The position numbers were made by a program, and so were the translations under genes. Positions 21,806-32,900 of a stretch of 38,924 nucleotides of DNA are shown here, one piece after another. The notes beneath the pieces are model-generated. The model was given only the letters and a program-made list of their open reading frames with translations. It was not told the DNA's origin and searched no databases. The DNA is from Polysphondylium violaceum (taxonomy: Eukaryota; Evosea; Eumycetozoa; Dictyosteliales; Dictyosteliaceae), in assembly GCA_000277445.1 (NCBI GenBank), contig AJWJ01000201.1, positions 1-38,924 of the forward strand, read 5' to 3'. Numbering within the stretch: position 1 is the stretch's first letter; every line of letters begins with the position of its first letter.

Positions 21806-23066
21806 TTAACACATTGGAGAAACCATTTGACCGACTGTTACTACATGATAACTATTTGAACCGTTCTGTTGATGGTAAATTGATTCATCAGTAGTTGGCT
21901 TTTGTTGTTGTTGTTGTTGTTGTTGAATTTGTTGTTTTTGTTGTTGAATTTGTTGTTGTTGAGTTTGGTATCTTTGGTTTGTAATATGTTTTTTGTTTAG
22001 CTTATAATGATTGGTAGAATTGTTTCCATATGGATGATAAGATGGTGGGGATGGAGTTGTAGATGAACATGGAGTTGAATTGGCAGATGATGGTGAGTGG
22101 TTTGATGTTGTAATATTATTATTGTTATTATTGTTATTGTAGTTGTTTGAAAAAGATTGAGCTTTTTGAATTTCGATGATATGTTTTAATTCAATTTGTT
22201 CCAATTGTTGTTTTTGCATCATTTGTAATTGAGCAATTTGTTGTTGTTGAATCATAGCTTGTTGGTATTGTACCAAATCAAATGGTTTTCTAACAATTTG
22301 TGGTGGGTTTTCAATTGGATGTTTAAAGTAGGAAAAGAAGGTTTGTTGGTTGTCATATAATTGTAAAAGATAGTTGGTAACTTGATTACTATTCAAGAAA
22401 AGATTGTAATCGACACCAGTTAAAAATCTTCTTTCCATTAAATTCATATCTTTGAGGGAAAAGTCAAAAATTTCAGCAACAATAGCATTGTTGACTTGAG
22501 TAGATTCTGACCAAAACTTTAATGAAACTACAGTACTGTATTATTATTATTATTATTGAAAAAGTTAATAACTAATGTCAAATTTAATTGAATGAACAAT
22601 TTTATACTAGAAATATTTACCTTGTTAATAATAAATTAAATAATTGATTGTGTTTAATACCACTTCTATATACAAATTTATCAGCATAGATAATAATTGG
22701 AATTAAAAGATTATTTGAACACTTCATCATATCAAGAATAGCCAAAACGATTTCAAAGATTTCATCAATGGCAACAAGGACTTCTTTTCTAAAGGCAGTT
22801 GATTCATAGGCTGGATCATAATGAATTAACCAACCATATACCTTGTAAGAAGCAATAATTCTTTCTTGAACCATGGCTTTTGGTTGAGAGTTTCTATTGT
22901 GTAATAATCTTTTGAACATTCTTTGATATCCACGTGATTTTGGTGGTTCTTGTACTTGTTGTGTATTTGTATTATTATTGACAATTTGTTGTTGTTGTTG
23001 TTGTTCAATCTCTTGTTGTGATGATGATGATGAAGATGAAGATTTTGATTGTGCAGTTGGTTCCAT
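21806..23066 (-). CDS. Pho80-like cyclin with Gln/Asn-rich tail
   Basis: Exons 23066-22621 and 22535-21806 (donor GTAAAT) give 391 residues. A Ser/Gln-rich N terminus (about 45 residues) leads into a Pho80/PCL-type cyclin box: LLIPIIIYADKFVYRSG, then STVVSLKFWSESTQVNNAIV, IFDFSLKDMNLMERRFLTGV and DYNLFLNS. These cyclins partner Pho85/CDK5-like kinases in nutrient, phosphate and polarity control in yeast; the kinase here is unknown. The C-terminal 180 residues are low complexity, with QQQ runs, an NNNNN run and Ser/Thr/Pro clusters. The protein ends QMVSPMC. The intron interrupts the cyclin box. Upstream lies a 4 kb gene-free region that may hold its regulation. Confidence 0.85.
22540..22558. 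repeat. ATT repeat in cyclin intron
   Basis: Six ATT units lie directly next to the acceptor side of the cyclin intron (22536-22620). Confidence 0.7.
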
Positions 23067-24506
23067 TTTTGGTGTGTAAATTAACGTTGGTATAACCTTT
23101 TTGGTAAAAAAATATATTTTTAAAAAAAATGATTTGGTGGGCTGAGGAATGTGATAAAGATATTTAAAAAACCAATATTTAAAGATAGATATCTAGAATT
23201 AATTGGTTGGTTTTAAAAAAAATGAAGAGGTAGGTGAGATTTTAAAAAAAATTAAATTTTAAAATTTTATAAATAATATAGCTAAAAAAATATATTATTT
23301 GAGAGAATGAGTCTGTGAGTTTGTACGATATGTCTCAGTATATCAAACTGTGATACGCAATTACAATTAAATTTTTTTAAAATGAAAAAAAAATTTATGA
23401 GGGGTGTTTTGTCAGTGTAGTTTGAAGTTGGTTTGTGATTGATGTTCTGTGGATTTATATAAAAATGTATATAGATATATATGGATATATGAATGGTTGG
23501 TTGGTGTGTATGTGAAGTGAATATATAATGTCAAAGGACACTAAAGTGTATTATATATAAATATATAATTAAAAAAAAATGTAAGTATGACTACTAAGAC
23601 AAGAGGCAACACACTGATAGGAGGCTTTATGATTTTTTCTTTTCAGTGCAAACAATAGAGGATGGTCCACAGTGTACAAACAAAAAAAAAAAAAATTCAA
23701 AAAAATTAAAATATCTTTTTGTATTTTTTTAATGAGGGATAAGCAGGGTTATTGAGATATGTGAGTGCAAAGCTATGCTATCACGCGAGGGAGGGGTGCA
23801 CAAAAGCTGTGAGGGACAACGAAAAAATAAATGATTAAATAAATGAAAAATAATAAATAAAAATCTACGCACAACTAAAAAAGTGTTTCTGATTGGATTT
23901 TTTAAAAAGAGTTTGATAATGGGCACGCACAACAGTATTATTTTTTGGTGGCCTATCTGAATCAGGACTCTTTACACGATAAATCGCAAAGTTTCTAACG
24001 GGATTTTTTGAATTTAATAAAAAAAAATATATTTTTAAATTGAAAAAATATTTTTTTGTATTTTTTTTTTGGGGCTAAATTTGGACCTTTTACCCGACAC
24101 ACAAAATATTTTTGCTTTATGAGATATGTGTGGTGTTTTTGTTGGTGCTGTTGTAAAAGAGGAGGAGGAAACAGTGTTGTTGAGAAAAGGGGTGCAACGA
24201 TGAGGTGGGGTGAATGAAGATTTGTTCGTTTGGTTTAAAAAACGCAAAGTGGGATATTATCGAAAAAGGTATTGGTTGGTGGATTGTTTTGATTGGTTTT
24301 AGTATTAATGAAGCTCGGAAAAAATAATTGTTAATGAGATGAGGGGGCTGATTAATGGTATGATGTTGGAGATCTTGGATATTAATCGTCTATTGAGATA
24401 TGAGGGAGATATCAATAAAGGAAAAATATGATTTGTTGTTGGTGTTTTTTGTTTGAGACCGAGGGAGGTATTAAAAATAAATAGAGTTGGTATGGTGGGA
24501 TATTTA

Positions 24507-24575
24507 TATAAAAAATATGTTGTAGATGGAGGCTCGTATAAAAAATATAATGTTGATGGAGCTTATAAAAAAATC
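24507..24575. repeat. 30-nt imperfect tandem repeat
   Basis: About 2.3 copies of a unit that starts TATAAAAAATAT, continues with a TGTTG(T)AGATGGA core and ends GGCTCG or GCT. The second copy starts exactly 30 nt after the first; the third is truncated. It lies in the 4 kb gene-free region. Confidence 0.65.
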
Positions 24576-25540
24576 TAGTATACAAAATTTGTGAGGATTT
24601 TTTTTTTTTCAGAGGGGAAAAAAAAGTTGTAAGAGAGGTTGGTGGAAAAAAAAAAAACAAGTATGTATGAAAAAACAGTACTGCTATAGCATTGAGATAT
24701 TTAAATAAATAATATAAAAGGCGAGTGTAGGGTATAGAGTAAGGATGGTCTTGTGATCCTTGGTTTAGTGGTCAAGTGGTTTGAGTAAATGAATGTTATT
24801 TATAAATTTAATTTAAACATCTATTTATACAATTCACAAATTTGATTTATTGAATAAATTTAATTTAAATGTTAAAATCAAGGTAAATACACCAGAAATG
24901 TCAACACAATGTGATTATTGTTATTCATTCCTGCACAGAGTGACCAATAGTAAAATTCAAATCAAGATCCCTGCCTAAAAGAATACCTAGAATGAGCGCA
25001 CTCTTATTAGATAGATGGGGGGTTTTTGCTACAAAGCAAAAAAGACAGACCAAAAAATCGTCATATTACCAAATTCGAGAACACATCTTGTCATGATCTA
25101 TTTTAAGGAGATTAATTTGATAGTATCTCAACGATGGTTGTGTGCCCATATAAATTTTAATTTTTTAAAAATTTTTTAATTTCAGTTGGGCACATATTCA
25201 ACACTCGAGGCTTTTTTTTTGAGAATTTTGATTTTTTTCAATTTAAATTTATTTTTTTTTGATTTAATTGAGTTTTACTCACATGTCTCCAAAAACAATT
25301 GCATGTCAACCGTTAGATATTTTTGATATTTTGAAGATGAAGAGCTACCTTCTAAAACATTCCTTCACACAAAACCTGTAGATTAAAATGTGTTGGGTGT
25401 GTGAGATCTTTGATTGCAATGGTATGGTTTCGGAGTAGAATTGGGATTCACCATGGGGTAATTGGCAGTTGTGCTCCCTATATTTTTAATTAATATTTAA
25501 TTTATATAAAGGGCTGTGTTGTTTTGTGTTATGTTGGGGT

Positions 25541-25556
25541 GCTTGTGTGTGTGTTT
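25541..25556 (+). promoter_or_regulatory. GT-rich element (G-box-like)
   Basis: An alternating GT run (GCTTGTGTGTGTGTTT) follows TTGGGGT. In Dictyostelium the developmental activator GBF binds GT/CA-rich boxes with G at alternate positions. The match is by composition only. Confidence 0.3.
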
Positions 25557-25972
25557 ATAGAACATATACTAAAAGGATAATTCTTTTGATTGGATGTTAC
25601 TAAATTCTATTAAAAGTGATTCATGTTGTGATTTATATGTAATGGGGGTACTGTTTTAAAACTAATAGATTTAAGACCATGCTTACTATATACTCTTACT
25701 TGACCTCCTCTTACATCTCAACTCTATCCCCCACCCCATAACCCAAACGCTGAACTGACATTTTCTTGATTGAAAAAAAGAAAAAAGATATTTTATTATG
25801 AATATGTATCCCTGGGAAATTTTAAAAAGACAATGGAACTGTAGGGGTTGATAGTGTGTGAGTATGTCTATAGGTTATTATCAATATGGTTTATAAATAG
25901 ACATAGTAAGTAAATCTTTTTTATATCACCCCAGTTACTTGATATTTTTTTATTTAAAAAAAACGACTCAAA

Positions 25973-26031
25973 ACACACACACACACACAACACATCTAAC
26001 ACACACACACCACACTCAACACACTCACACT
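25973..26031. repeat. CA-rich microsatellite block
   Basis: A run of AC dinucleotides (25973-25989) continues into less regular CACAC elements to 26031, about 1.05 kb upstream of the desaturase. It also resembles the CA-rich elements of Dictyostelium developmental promoters, which is inference. Confidence 0.7.
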
Positions 26032-26196
26032 CATTTACTTGTTTAGTTGCATAATTATTGGGCTAAAATGACGAAAGTAAACAGATAAAGTGATGGTTTG
26101 TTGTCATATGGCGAGATTATTTTAACGCTTCTAAGATCTCTTGTGGGTATTTCCATCATTTTAAATCAGATCTATGATTATCTATTTGAACAGACA

Positions 26197-26226
26197 TACA
26201 ACACACACTAAACACACACACCCCAC
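26197..26226. repeat. Second CA-rich block
   Basis: Two ACACACAC runs separated by TAA end in CCCC. It lies about 170 nt after the first CA-rich block, on the same strand. Confidence 0.6.
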
Positions 26227-27005
26227 TACACATTTTCTTTTTTTCAAGAATTTGCATTTCCACCCCCGTGTGTGTCCCATGCTTTGGTATTTGTCAAAAA
26301 ATTTTCAAAGTTTTTTTTATTTTTTTACTCACAACCAGTGTTCATAGAATATTTTAAATTATGGTGTTTTATAAACATCATAAATTATTTTTTATTTGTA
26401 ATGTGTATTTAGTTGTTTTATGATCAAGAAAAAAAAAGAAGTAATGACTTCATTTGTCCACCATGAATTCTCTTTTTTGGTTCAAACAGGATGAGGATGT
26501 TTGAATCATTAATCTTTATTGTGAGATTGCTTTTTTTTGTTTTCATTAAACATCATATTTATCCAAATTGATAAAGGAAGGCACCAGAACATCAAATTAT
26601 TTAAATTATTATTTTCTTTTCATTTTGGTAACTTCAAGTCATTATTTGATCTCTAGATTTAAAAAATATGTGATGATTCATTTAATTTTAATTTCTAAAA
26701 TATAATATATTATTTGTAAGTATAATCATTATTAAATAAATATAGGTATAATAAATAATTGAAATTTAAATTATTTAATATATATAATATATAATAAAAA
26801 ATTAAAATTAAATTATTTATTATATATAATAAATTGTTCTAAATTTGCACTATATTTCTATTTTGATCTTTTTTTTAGATATGTCGAGAAACAAGCAAAC
26901 GTTTTTTGTTTTTGGAACATGTGGGAAAAAAGATAAAAATTGATAAAAAATTAAAAAAAGAAAAAGAAAAAAACTTTTATGCCGAGAGGGATTATTTGCC
27001 GAAAA

Positions 27006-27015
27006 GTGATCACCA
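27006..27015. promoter_or_regulatory. GTGATCACCA element upstream of desaturase
   Basis: The sequence holds the 8-nt palindrome GTGATCAC and ends 53 nt before the desaturase ATG. The same 10-mer occurs upstream of the next gene (28469-28478). TGATCACC also occurs upstream of the NIPSNAP gene (35333-35340). Confidence 0.35.
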
Positions 27016-27067
27016 CACATAATACCATCACTGCTGCTACCATTACACACAGAGTTTTATAGCAACA

Positions 27068-28318
27068 ATGAGCGGCAAACAACAAAAAGAAGACGTATTG
27101 CCTTTATTAAAGGGTGCCAAGATTGATGAAGCACTTGATAAAGGTTTTGAAATTCATAATTTTTCAATCAAAGAGATTAGAGATGCCATTCCAGCTCATT
27201 GTTTTGAACGTGATACATTGAAATCAATGTCCTATGTAGCTCATGATTTCTTACTTGCCTCTATTTTGTTTTTTATGGCCACCTACATTGATTCATTCCA
27301 ATCATTAACCGTTCGTATGATTGCTTGGCCAATTTATTGGGTTTGTCAAGGTATTGTTTGTACTGGTATTTGGGTTTTAGGTCATGAATGTGGCCATCAA
27401 GGTTTCAGTGCTCATAAAGTATGTATCACATTATTATTGATTAATTTGAGGAATATGAATTAACCATCATCATCATAATCATCATCATAAAAACAGTATG
27501 TCAATTATATTATGGGTATGCTTTTACATTCTTTTCTTTTAGTTCCATTCCATTCTTGGAGAATTACACACTCTCAACATCATAAAAATACAGGACATAT
27601 GACACAAGATCAAGTTTTTGTTCCATATACAAGAGAGCAAGTTGGTCTTCCAACTAAAAAGAATGACCCCGAAGGTGATGGACCACACAAGATTTTTGAA
27701 GAATCACCAATTTGGACACTACTCGATATGTGCAAGATTTTCATTTTTGGTTGGCCAGTTTATTTGTTGGCCAATCTTTCTGGCCAACCACACTCTGAAT
27801 CGTGGACCAGTCATTTCAATCCATATTGCTCACTCTATACCAAAAAGCAATTTTGGGATGTAATCCAATCCATTCTTGGTGTTGCAACCATGATTTCCAT
27901 TCTCTATTACGCTAGCACAGTGTTTGGTTCATTGGCTGTTATCAAATTCTATGTTGTTCCATATTTTTTTGTCAACTTTTGGTTGGTTTTAATTACTTAT
28001 CTTCAACATTCCGATCCAATGTTGCCACATTACCGTGAAGGTGTCTGGAATTTCCAAAGAGGAGCTGCCTTGACTGTCGATCGTTCCTATGGTATTCTCG
28101 ATTACTTCCATCACAATATTTCCGATACTCATGTTGCCCATCATTTCTTTTCAACCATGCCACACTACCACGCTGCCGAAGCTACCAAACACATCAAGAA
28201 AGTTCTTGGAAAACATTATTATTTTGATCCAACTCCAATCCACAAAGCTCTCTGGCGTTCATGGAGAACTTGTAGATTTGTTGAAAATGAAGGTGATGTT
28301 GTTTTTTATAAAAATTAG
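27068..28318 (+). CDS. Membrane fatty acid desaturase (FAD2-like, omega-6/delta-12 type)
   Basis: Exons 27068-27418 and 27497-28318 (donor GTATGT) give 390 residues. The three histidine boxes of the di-iron acyl-lipid desaturases are intact: HECGH (106-110), HSQHH (142-146) and HVAHH (329-333). Hydrophobic pairs lie between the boxes. The motif WVLGHECGHQGFSAHK and the ending DTHVAHHFFSTMPHYHA are close to plant and fungal delta-12 (oleate) and omega-3 desaturases. There is no fused cytochrome b5 domain, unlike front-end delta-5 desaturases. The likely reaction is a double bond in an 18-carbon acyl chain in the ER. The exact position cannot be read from sequence. Confidence 0.9.
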
Positions 28319-28468
28319 TTTATCATAACTAATAGTAATAATAGATAGAGCTGTCCAAAACAAAGAATATATATTTTTTTCCATTTTTTTCTCGAAAAAA
28401 TATATAATAAATGGGACACCTTTTTTTTTTAAATTAGATATGTGTGTAAAATTTAAATGTATGTGTGA

Positions 28469-28478
28469 GTGATCACCA
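28469..28478. promoter_or_regulatory. GTGATCACCA element upstream of NRS/ER-like gene
   Basis: Identical to the 10-mer before the desaturase. Here it ends 107 nt before the start codon and sits beside GT- and CA-rich arms (28485-28516) that can pair as an imperfect hairpin. Confidence 0.35.
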
Positions 28479-28585
28479 ATCATGGTGTGTGGGTGTTTTT
28501 TTCTTGATTTACCACACATACACACATTTTGTTTTTTTTTACCACTCATTCATTTGTTTCAATAGAGATATAGATATAAATAAAT

Positions 28586-29561
28586 ATGATAGATAATAGT
28601 AATGATAATCAACAATCGCCTTGTGTTTTACTATTTGGTGGAACAGGATGGATTGGAAATAAAATGATAGATTTAATGAAAGAGAAATCAATTAAATATT
28701 ATGTTTCAACAAATAGATTAGAGAATAGATCAGAGATAATAGAGGAAATTAAAAGAGTGAATCCAACATCGATATTGAATTGTGCTGGTATCACTGGCCG
28801 ACCAAATATTGATTGGTGTGAAGATCATAAAGTTGAAACTATAAGGTACTGTATAGATTGTGTTGTCATACATACATTGATAAAAATAAATATTAATAAA
28901 TCTATGTAGATCAAATATCATCGGTACATTAAATTTACTAGATATTGCCAATCAATGTAATGTGCATGTGTGTAACTTGGCCACTGGATGTATTTATCAG
29001 TATGATGACAAACATCCTATCAACTCTGGCATTGGATTCAAAGAAGAGGAGGCATATAATTATTTTGGATCGTTTTACAGTACTGCCAAACAGACTGTGG
29101 AGCAGTTGTCAAAGAATTATCCCAATACACTGACACTTAGACTCCGTATGCCTATTTCAGACTCTGTGCAAGAGCCACGCAACTTTATAACAAAGATTAA
29201 AAACTATGAAAGAGTGGTCAATGTGCCCAACTCAATGTCGGTGCTCTATGATTTGTTACCAGTCATGTTGGACATGTGTTGTAAACAAACTGTTGGTGTC
29301 TTTAATTTTGTCAATCCAGGTGTTATATCTCACAACGAGATACTCGATCTCTACAAACTCCACATCGACCCTTCATTCCAATATCAAAACTTTTCCGTAG
29401 AAGAGCAAGACCGTATTCTAAAAGCAGGCAGAAGTAATAATCATCTTGACACATCTAAATTGGAGTCCCTTTATCCAAACATCCCTCATATCCAAACATC
29501 CATTCAAGATGTATTTAAAAGAATGAAGCGAAATACCAGTACTCCCACTACCACCAACTAA
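28586..29561 (+). CDS. NRS/ER-type UDP-4-keto-6-deoxy-sugar 3,5-epimerase/4-reductase
   Basis: Exons 28586-28845 and 28910-29561 (donor GTACTG) give 303 residues. It is an extended short-chain dehydrogenase/reductase: the cofactor loop GGTGWIG lies at 18-24, NCAGITGRPNIDWCEDHK follows, and the active-site pair is Tyr143 and Lys147 (FGSFYSTAK). Strong blocks match plant NRS/ER and the C-terminal half of RHM rhamnose synthases: SGIGFKEEE, LRLRMPISD, PRNFITKI, VNVPNSMSVL, FNFVNPGVISHNEIL and RSNNHLDTSKLE. In plants the enzyme turns UDP-4-keto-6-deoxyglucose into UDP-rhamnose with NADPH. The same product here is inference; a dehydratase partner is not in the window. Confidence 0.88.
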
Positions 29562-29986
29562 TAGTGGTAATAATAAATAAACTAATGCCAATGTTTGTAT
29601 GTGTGAGTACACTACTAGAGTATGTAGTATGATCAGATCTATACAAACAAAATTCAATAAATGATGTAACAGCAAAAAATTTTAAAATTTTGCGCGTAAT
29701 TTTTTTTTTTTTCGAAATTTTATTATATTTCGACTTTGTACCATAGCAACACAACATCCACATAGATAGAGATTATTATATATTTATATGTATATTGTTG
29801 CTAATATTTGTTAATATAAGAATATATGTTTATAATCGATATAGTAGAAAAGATTTGTTGAAATCAATATCACTTTATTATAATAGATAGAGTAATATTT
29901 TTACTTTTGTGTTGATGGTTATAAATTATAGATAGAATATTAGCTATAGTATCACATTGTTATAATAATAACAACAAAATATAATA
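29562..29986. other. Intergenic region, NRS/ER-like gene to SMC6
   Basis: A 425-nt tandem spacer with an A/T block and a GCGCG core at 29693 beside a T run. No gene is supported. Confidence 0.6.
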
Positions 29987-32900
29987 ATGGTAGAGAAGAG
30001 AAAGGTAGCAAGTGAATCGGATGAAATGACAGATTCCAGGTATATGAATACCAAGGCTGATGGAACCAATGGTAAAAAGTTTCAAAAGTTGGATGATGAA
30101 GAGGAATTCGAAAGTTCGCAACCTCAAAAGAGACAAACTAGAAAACCAATAACCGAAGAAGAGAGTGATGAGGATGAAAGACCACATAGAAATGGTAAAG
30201 TAGCACCACGACAAAAAAAACAAGAAGAGGAAGAAGAAGAAGAGATGGACGAAGAAGAGGAAGAGAAGGACGAGGAAGAAGACAATAGTTACCAAAATAT
30301 ACCTCAAAGAGAAGAGCCAGAATCTGGTATTATAGAATTAATTTCATTGGAAAACTTTATGTGTCATCGTCGTTTTGAAATAAAGTTGGGCAATAATGTA
30401 AACTTTATATCTGGTGAGAATGGTAGTGGTAAATCTGCACTTTTAGTTGCACTCATCATTACTTTAGGTGCAAAAGCTGGTTTCACAAATAGAGGTCATA
30501 AACTCACTGATTTAATTAAACATGAGGCAAAGTATGTTGTAATTACCTATTATTAAACATTGTTATTAATATTTTATATATAAATAGACAAGCAGTTATT
30601 AGAGTTAAATTAAGGAATCGTGGATCAGAAGCATATAAACCGGAACTTTATGGTGATTCAATTATAGTAGAGAGAACCATTAGAAAGAATGGTGGTGGAT
30701 CTGGATATAAGTTGAAAAACTCGACAGGTGAAAAGACAATATCTGATAAATTCAATGAGCTCTCTTTAATTTTAGAACAATTTAATATTCAAATAGATAA
30801 TCCAATTGCAATTCTTATGCAAGATACAAGTAGACAGTTTTTAAATACAAGTACACCTTCTGATAAATATAAGGTTGGTAGTTTATTCCTAGATGAATAG
30901 ATGATGATATGGATTATTAATATATATATTATATTATACTAGTTATTTTTAACAGCAACTCAATTAGATCAAATGACAAAAGATTATAATAGTACATTGG
31001 AACATATTGAACAAATGAAAACCATTATTGGTACAAAGAATGTATTGATTGAAGAGATGGAGAAAAAAGTAGAAAAGAATAAACAGGAGTATATGGAACT
31101 TCAACATGTTATAGATTTGGAAAAGGAAATGGTAAAGATTAAACATCAATTGGCATGGTTACTTGTAACTGAGCAAGAGAGAAGAATTGAAGATAAAAAA
31201 AAAGAGATAACAGAGATTGACACTTCACTACTCAAAACACTACAAGCAAAAGATAAATTTGAAGATGATTTTAGAAAGATAGAGGAAGCCATCGTAAAGG
31301 TTAGGGAAGATACTGCAGTAGTTTCTTCAGAGATTGAAAAGATTGAAGCAGAGAGACAAAAGACACACGAAGAGATGTCTGGTTTTACAAAGCAAGAGAA
31401 TTCTACAAAAGCGATGATTGACGATCTCAGTATGAAAATCAATGGTTTCAAGAGAAGAGAACAGTCTCATCAAAGAGCACTCGAAGAGACGAGAGCAAGA
31501 AATGCAAGATTGTCCAACAATCAGAAAAAGATTGAAGACATTGAGAAAAAGAAGGAATCCATTTCTCAAATTGAACTACACACACAAAATCTTGGCTCCG
31601 AAAAAGAGTCTTTGTCTAATAGAATCGCGGCTAAGGAGCCAGATATTAGAGATAGTAGTAGAGCCGAGAGTGCCATTCAAGCAAACATTGGCAAGCTCGA
31701 GAAACAACTTTCAACCTATCGAGCCTCAAAGGGTGATACCACCAGGGTGTATGGCGACCAAATTGGCAAACTTTTAACTTTAATCAGATCCAATCATCGT
31801 CAATTTAGTAGACCACCCATTGGCCCCGTCGGTCTTAGTCTCAAGGTCAAAGACGATCTTTGGTCATTGGCCATTGAAACTGCTTGTACAAAAACCACTC
31901 TTCGTTCATTTATTGTGTTTTCCTACGAAGACAGCGCAATGTTGAACAAGTTGATGAGCCAGATGAATCTCAAACTCGATATCAGTATTGTAGAGCATAA
32001 AGACAGTGTGTATGACATCCCCCGTTTTGGCCATGGTAAAGTCACCACTATGCTCTCTGTTTTAGAGGCTGACGATCCAAACGTTATCAACTTTTTGGTG
32101 GATTACAAAAAGATTGAAACACTTTGTTTGGCAAAGACTCGTCAAGAGGGTGAGTCTATCATTGACGATCCAAACAGTGGTTTCACCGATGTATATATGG
32201 CCAACGGTGCCAACTTGTCAAAGACCAAGAGAGGAAACATTATGTACACTGCAGAGAAACCCAACAGCACATCCACTATGCTTCGTCCAAATTTTGATCA
32301 AATCATTCGACAAACACTCGAGGAACTCGAAGAATCAAAACAATTATTGAGTCAAAAGAAAAGACAGGGTGCTCAAGAAAAGGAGGAGGTCCAACAGTGG
32401 AGAGTGAAGGCCAATCAAATTGAAAGGGAAATCAATGATATGCAGAGAAAGAAATTCACATTAGAGAGTGATATCAAGGCCATCGAAGACACACTTAACG
32501 TAGCTGCCGAGGATACTGCCGAAATGGAGGATGGTATCGCTGAATTGCAAAATAACATTAGAGAACATCAAGCCAGGATGGAAGAGTTGATGGAATCATT
32601 GAGTGAATTTACAGATAAAAGATCACCATTCCTTGCAAAAATTAAAGAACTCACTCAGAAAAAGAACAGTGTCGATCAACAAATGCAAAAGTATGAAAAC
32701 ACTATTCTCCAACATCAAAAACAGCAAAGAACCTGCAGAATCAAAGCCGACGGTTACATTCAATCAATCAATCAACTACAACACAAGAAAAATGAAGGTA
32801 TGGAAGAAATTGAAGCCCTCTCTCAATCACTCAATGGTGACATTGCCAAGGCATCGGAAATTTGTGAACGAGTTGAAATACCCGATCGAGAGAATAGAAA

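Larger units (their letters stand above)
23067..27067. other. 4 kb divergent intergenic region, no supportable gene
   Basis: This spacer between the cyclin (-) and desaturase (+) start codons is at least five times longer than any other gap here. I find no conserved protein, rRNA or complete tRNA in it. Open frames on the minus strand (23729-23932, 24035-24247, 24412-24660) are made of Phe/His/Ser runs. The plus strand is clearly G/T-rich from about 23390 to 25670 and becomes C/A-rich in blocks after that (25680-25750, 25970-26040, 26195-26275). It contains CA and GT microsatellites, a 30-nt tandem repeat and A/T-rich ends. Long regulatory DNA, long 5' leaders or non-coding RNAs are possible. 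Confidence 0.7.

Noticed and set aside
23729-24660. Three minus-strand open frames of 67 to 82 codons upstream of the cyclin
   Set aside because: They reflect C/A-rich antisense composition (Phe, His, Ser, Pro runs), lack good start context and match nothing I know.
24757-24785. tRNA-like start (TCCTTGGTTTAGTGGTC), similar to a tRNA D-arm region
   Set aside because: No anticodon arm, T-arm box or acceptor pairing follows; the next bases are plain AT-rich DNA.
25735-25741. CCCATAA, similar to the upstream element of Dictyostelium small RNA genes
   Set aside because: No recognisable snRNA, snoRNA or class I RNA sequence follows within about 100 nt.
26110-26140. GCTTCTAAGATCT, vaguely like the U2 snRNA 5' end
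   Set aside because: The match is short and the branch-point-recognition sequence of U2 is missing.
26850-27050. 66-codon minus-strand open frame just before the desaturase
   Set aside because: It covers the desaturase promoter and leader; the composition is low complexity.
31146-31569. Minus-strand open frames of 80 to 101 codons inside smc6
   Set aside because: They are shadows of the coiled-coil coding sequence.
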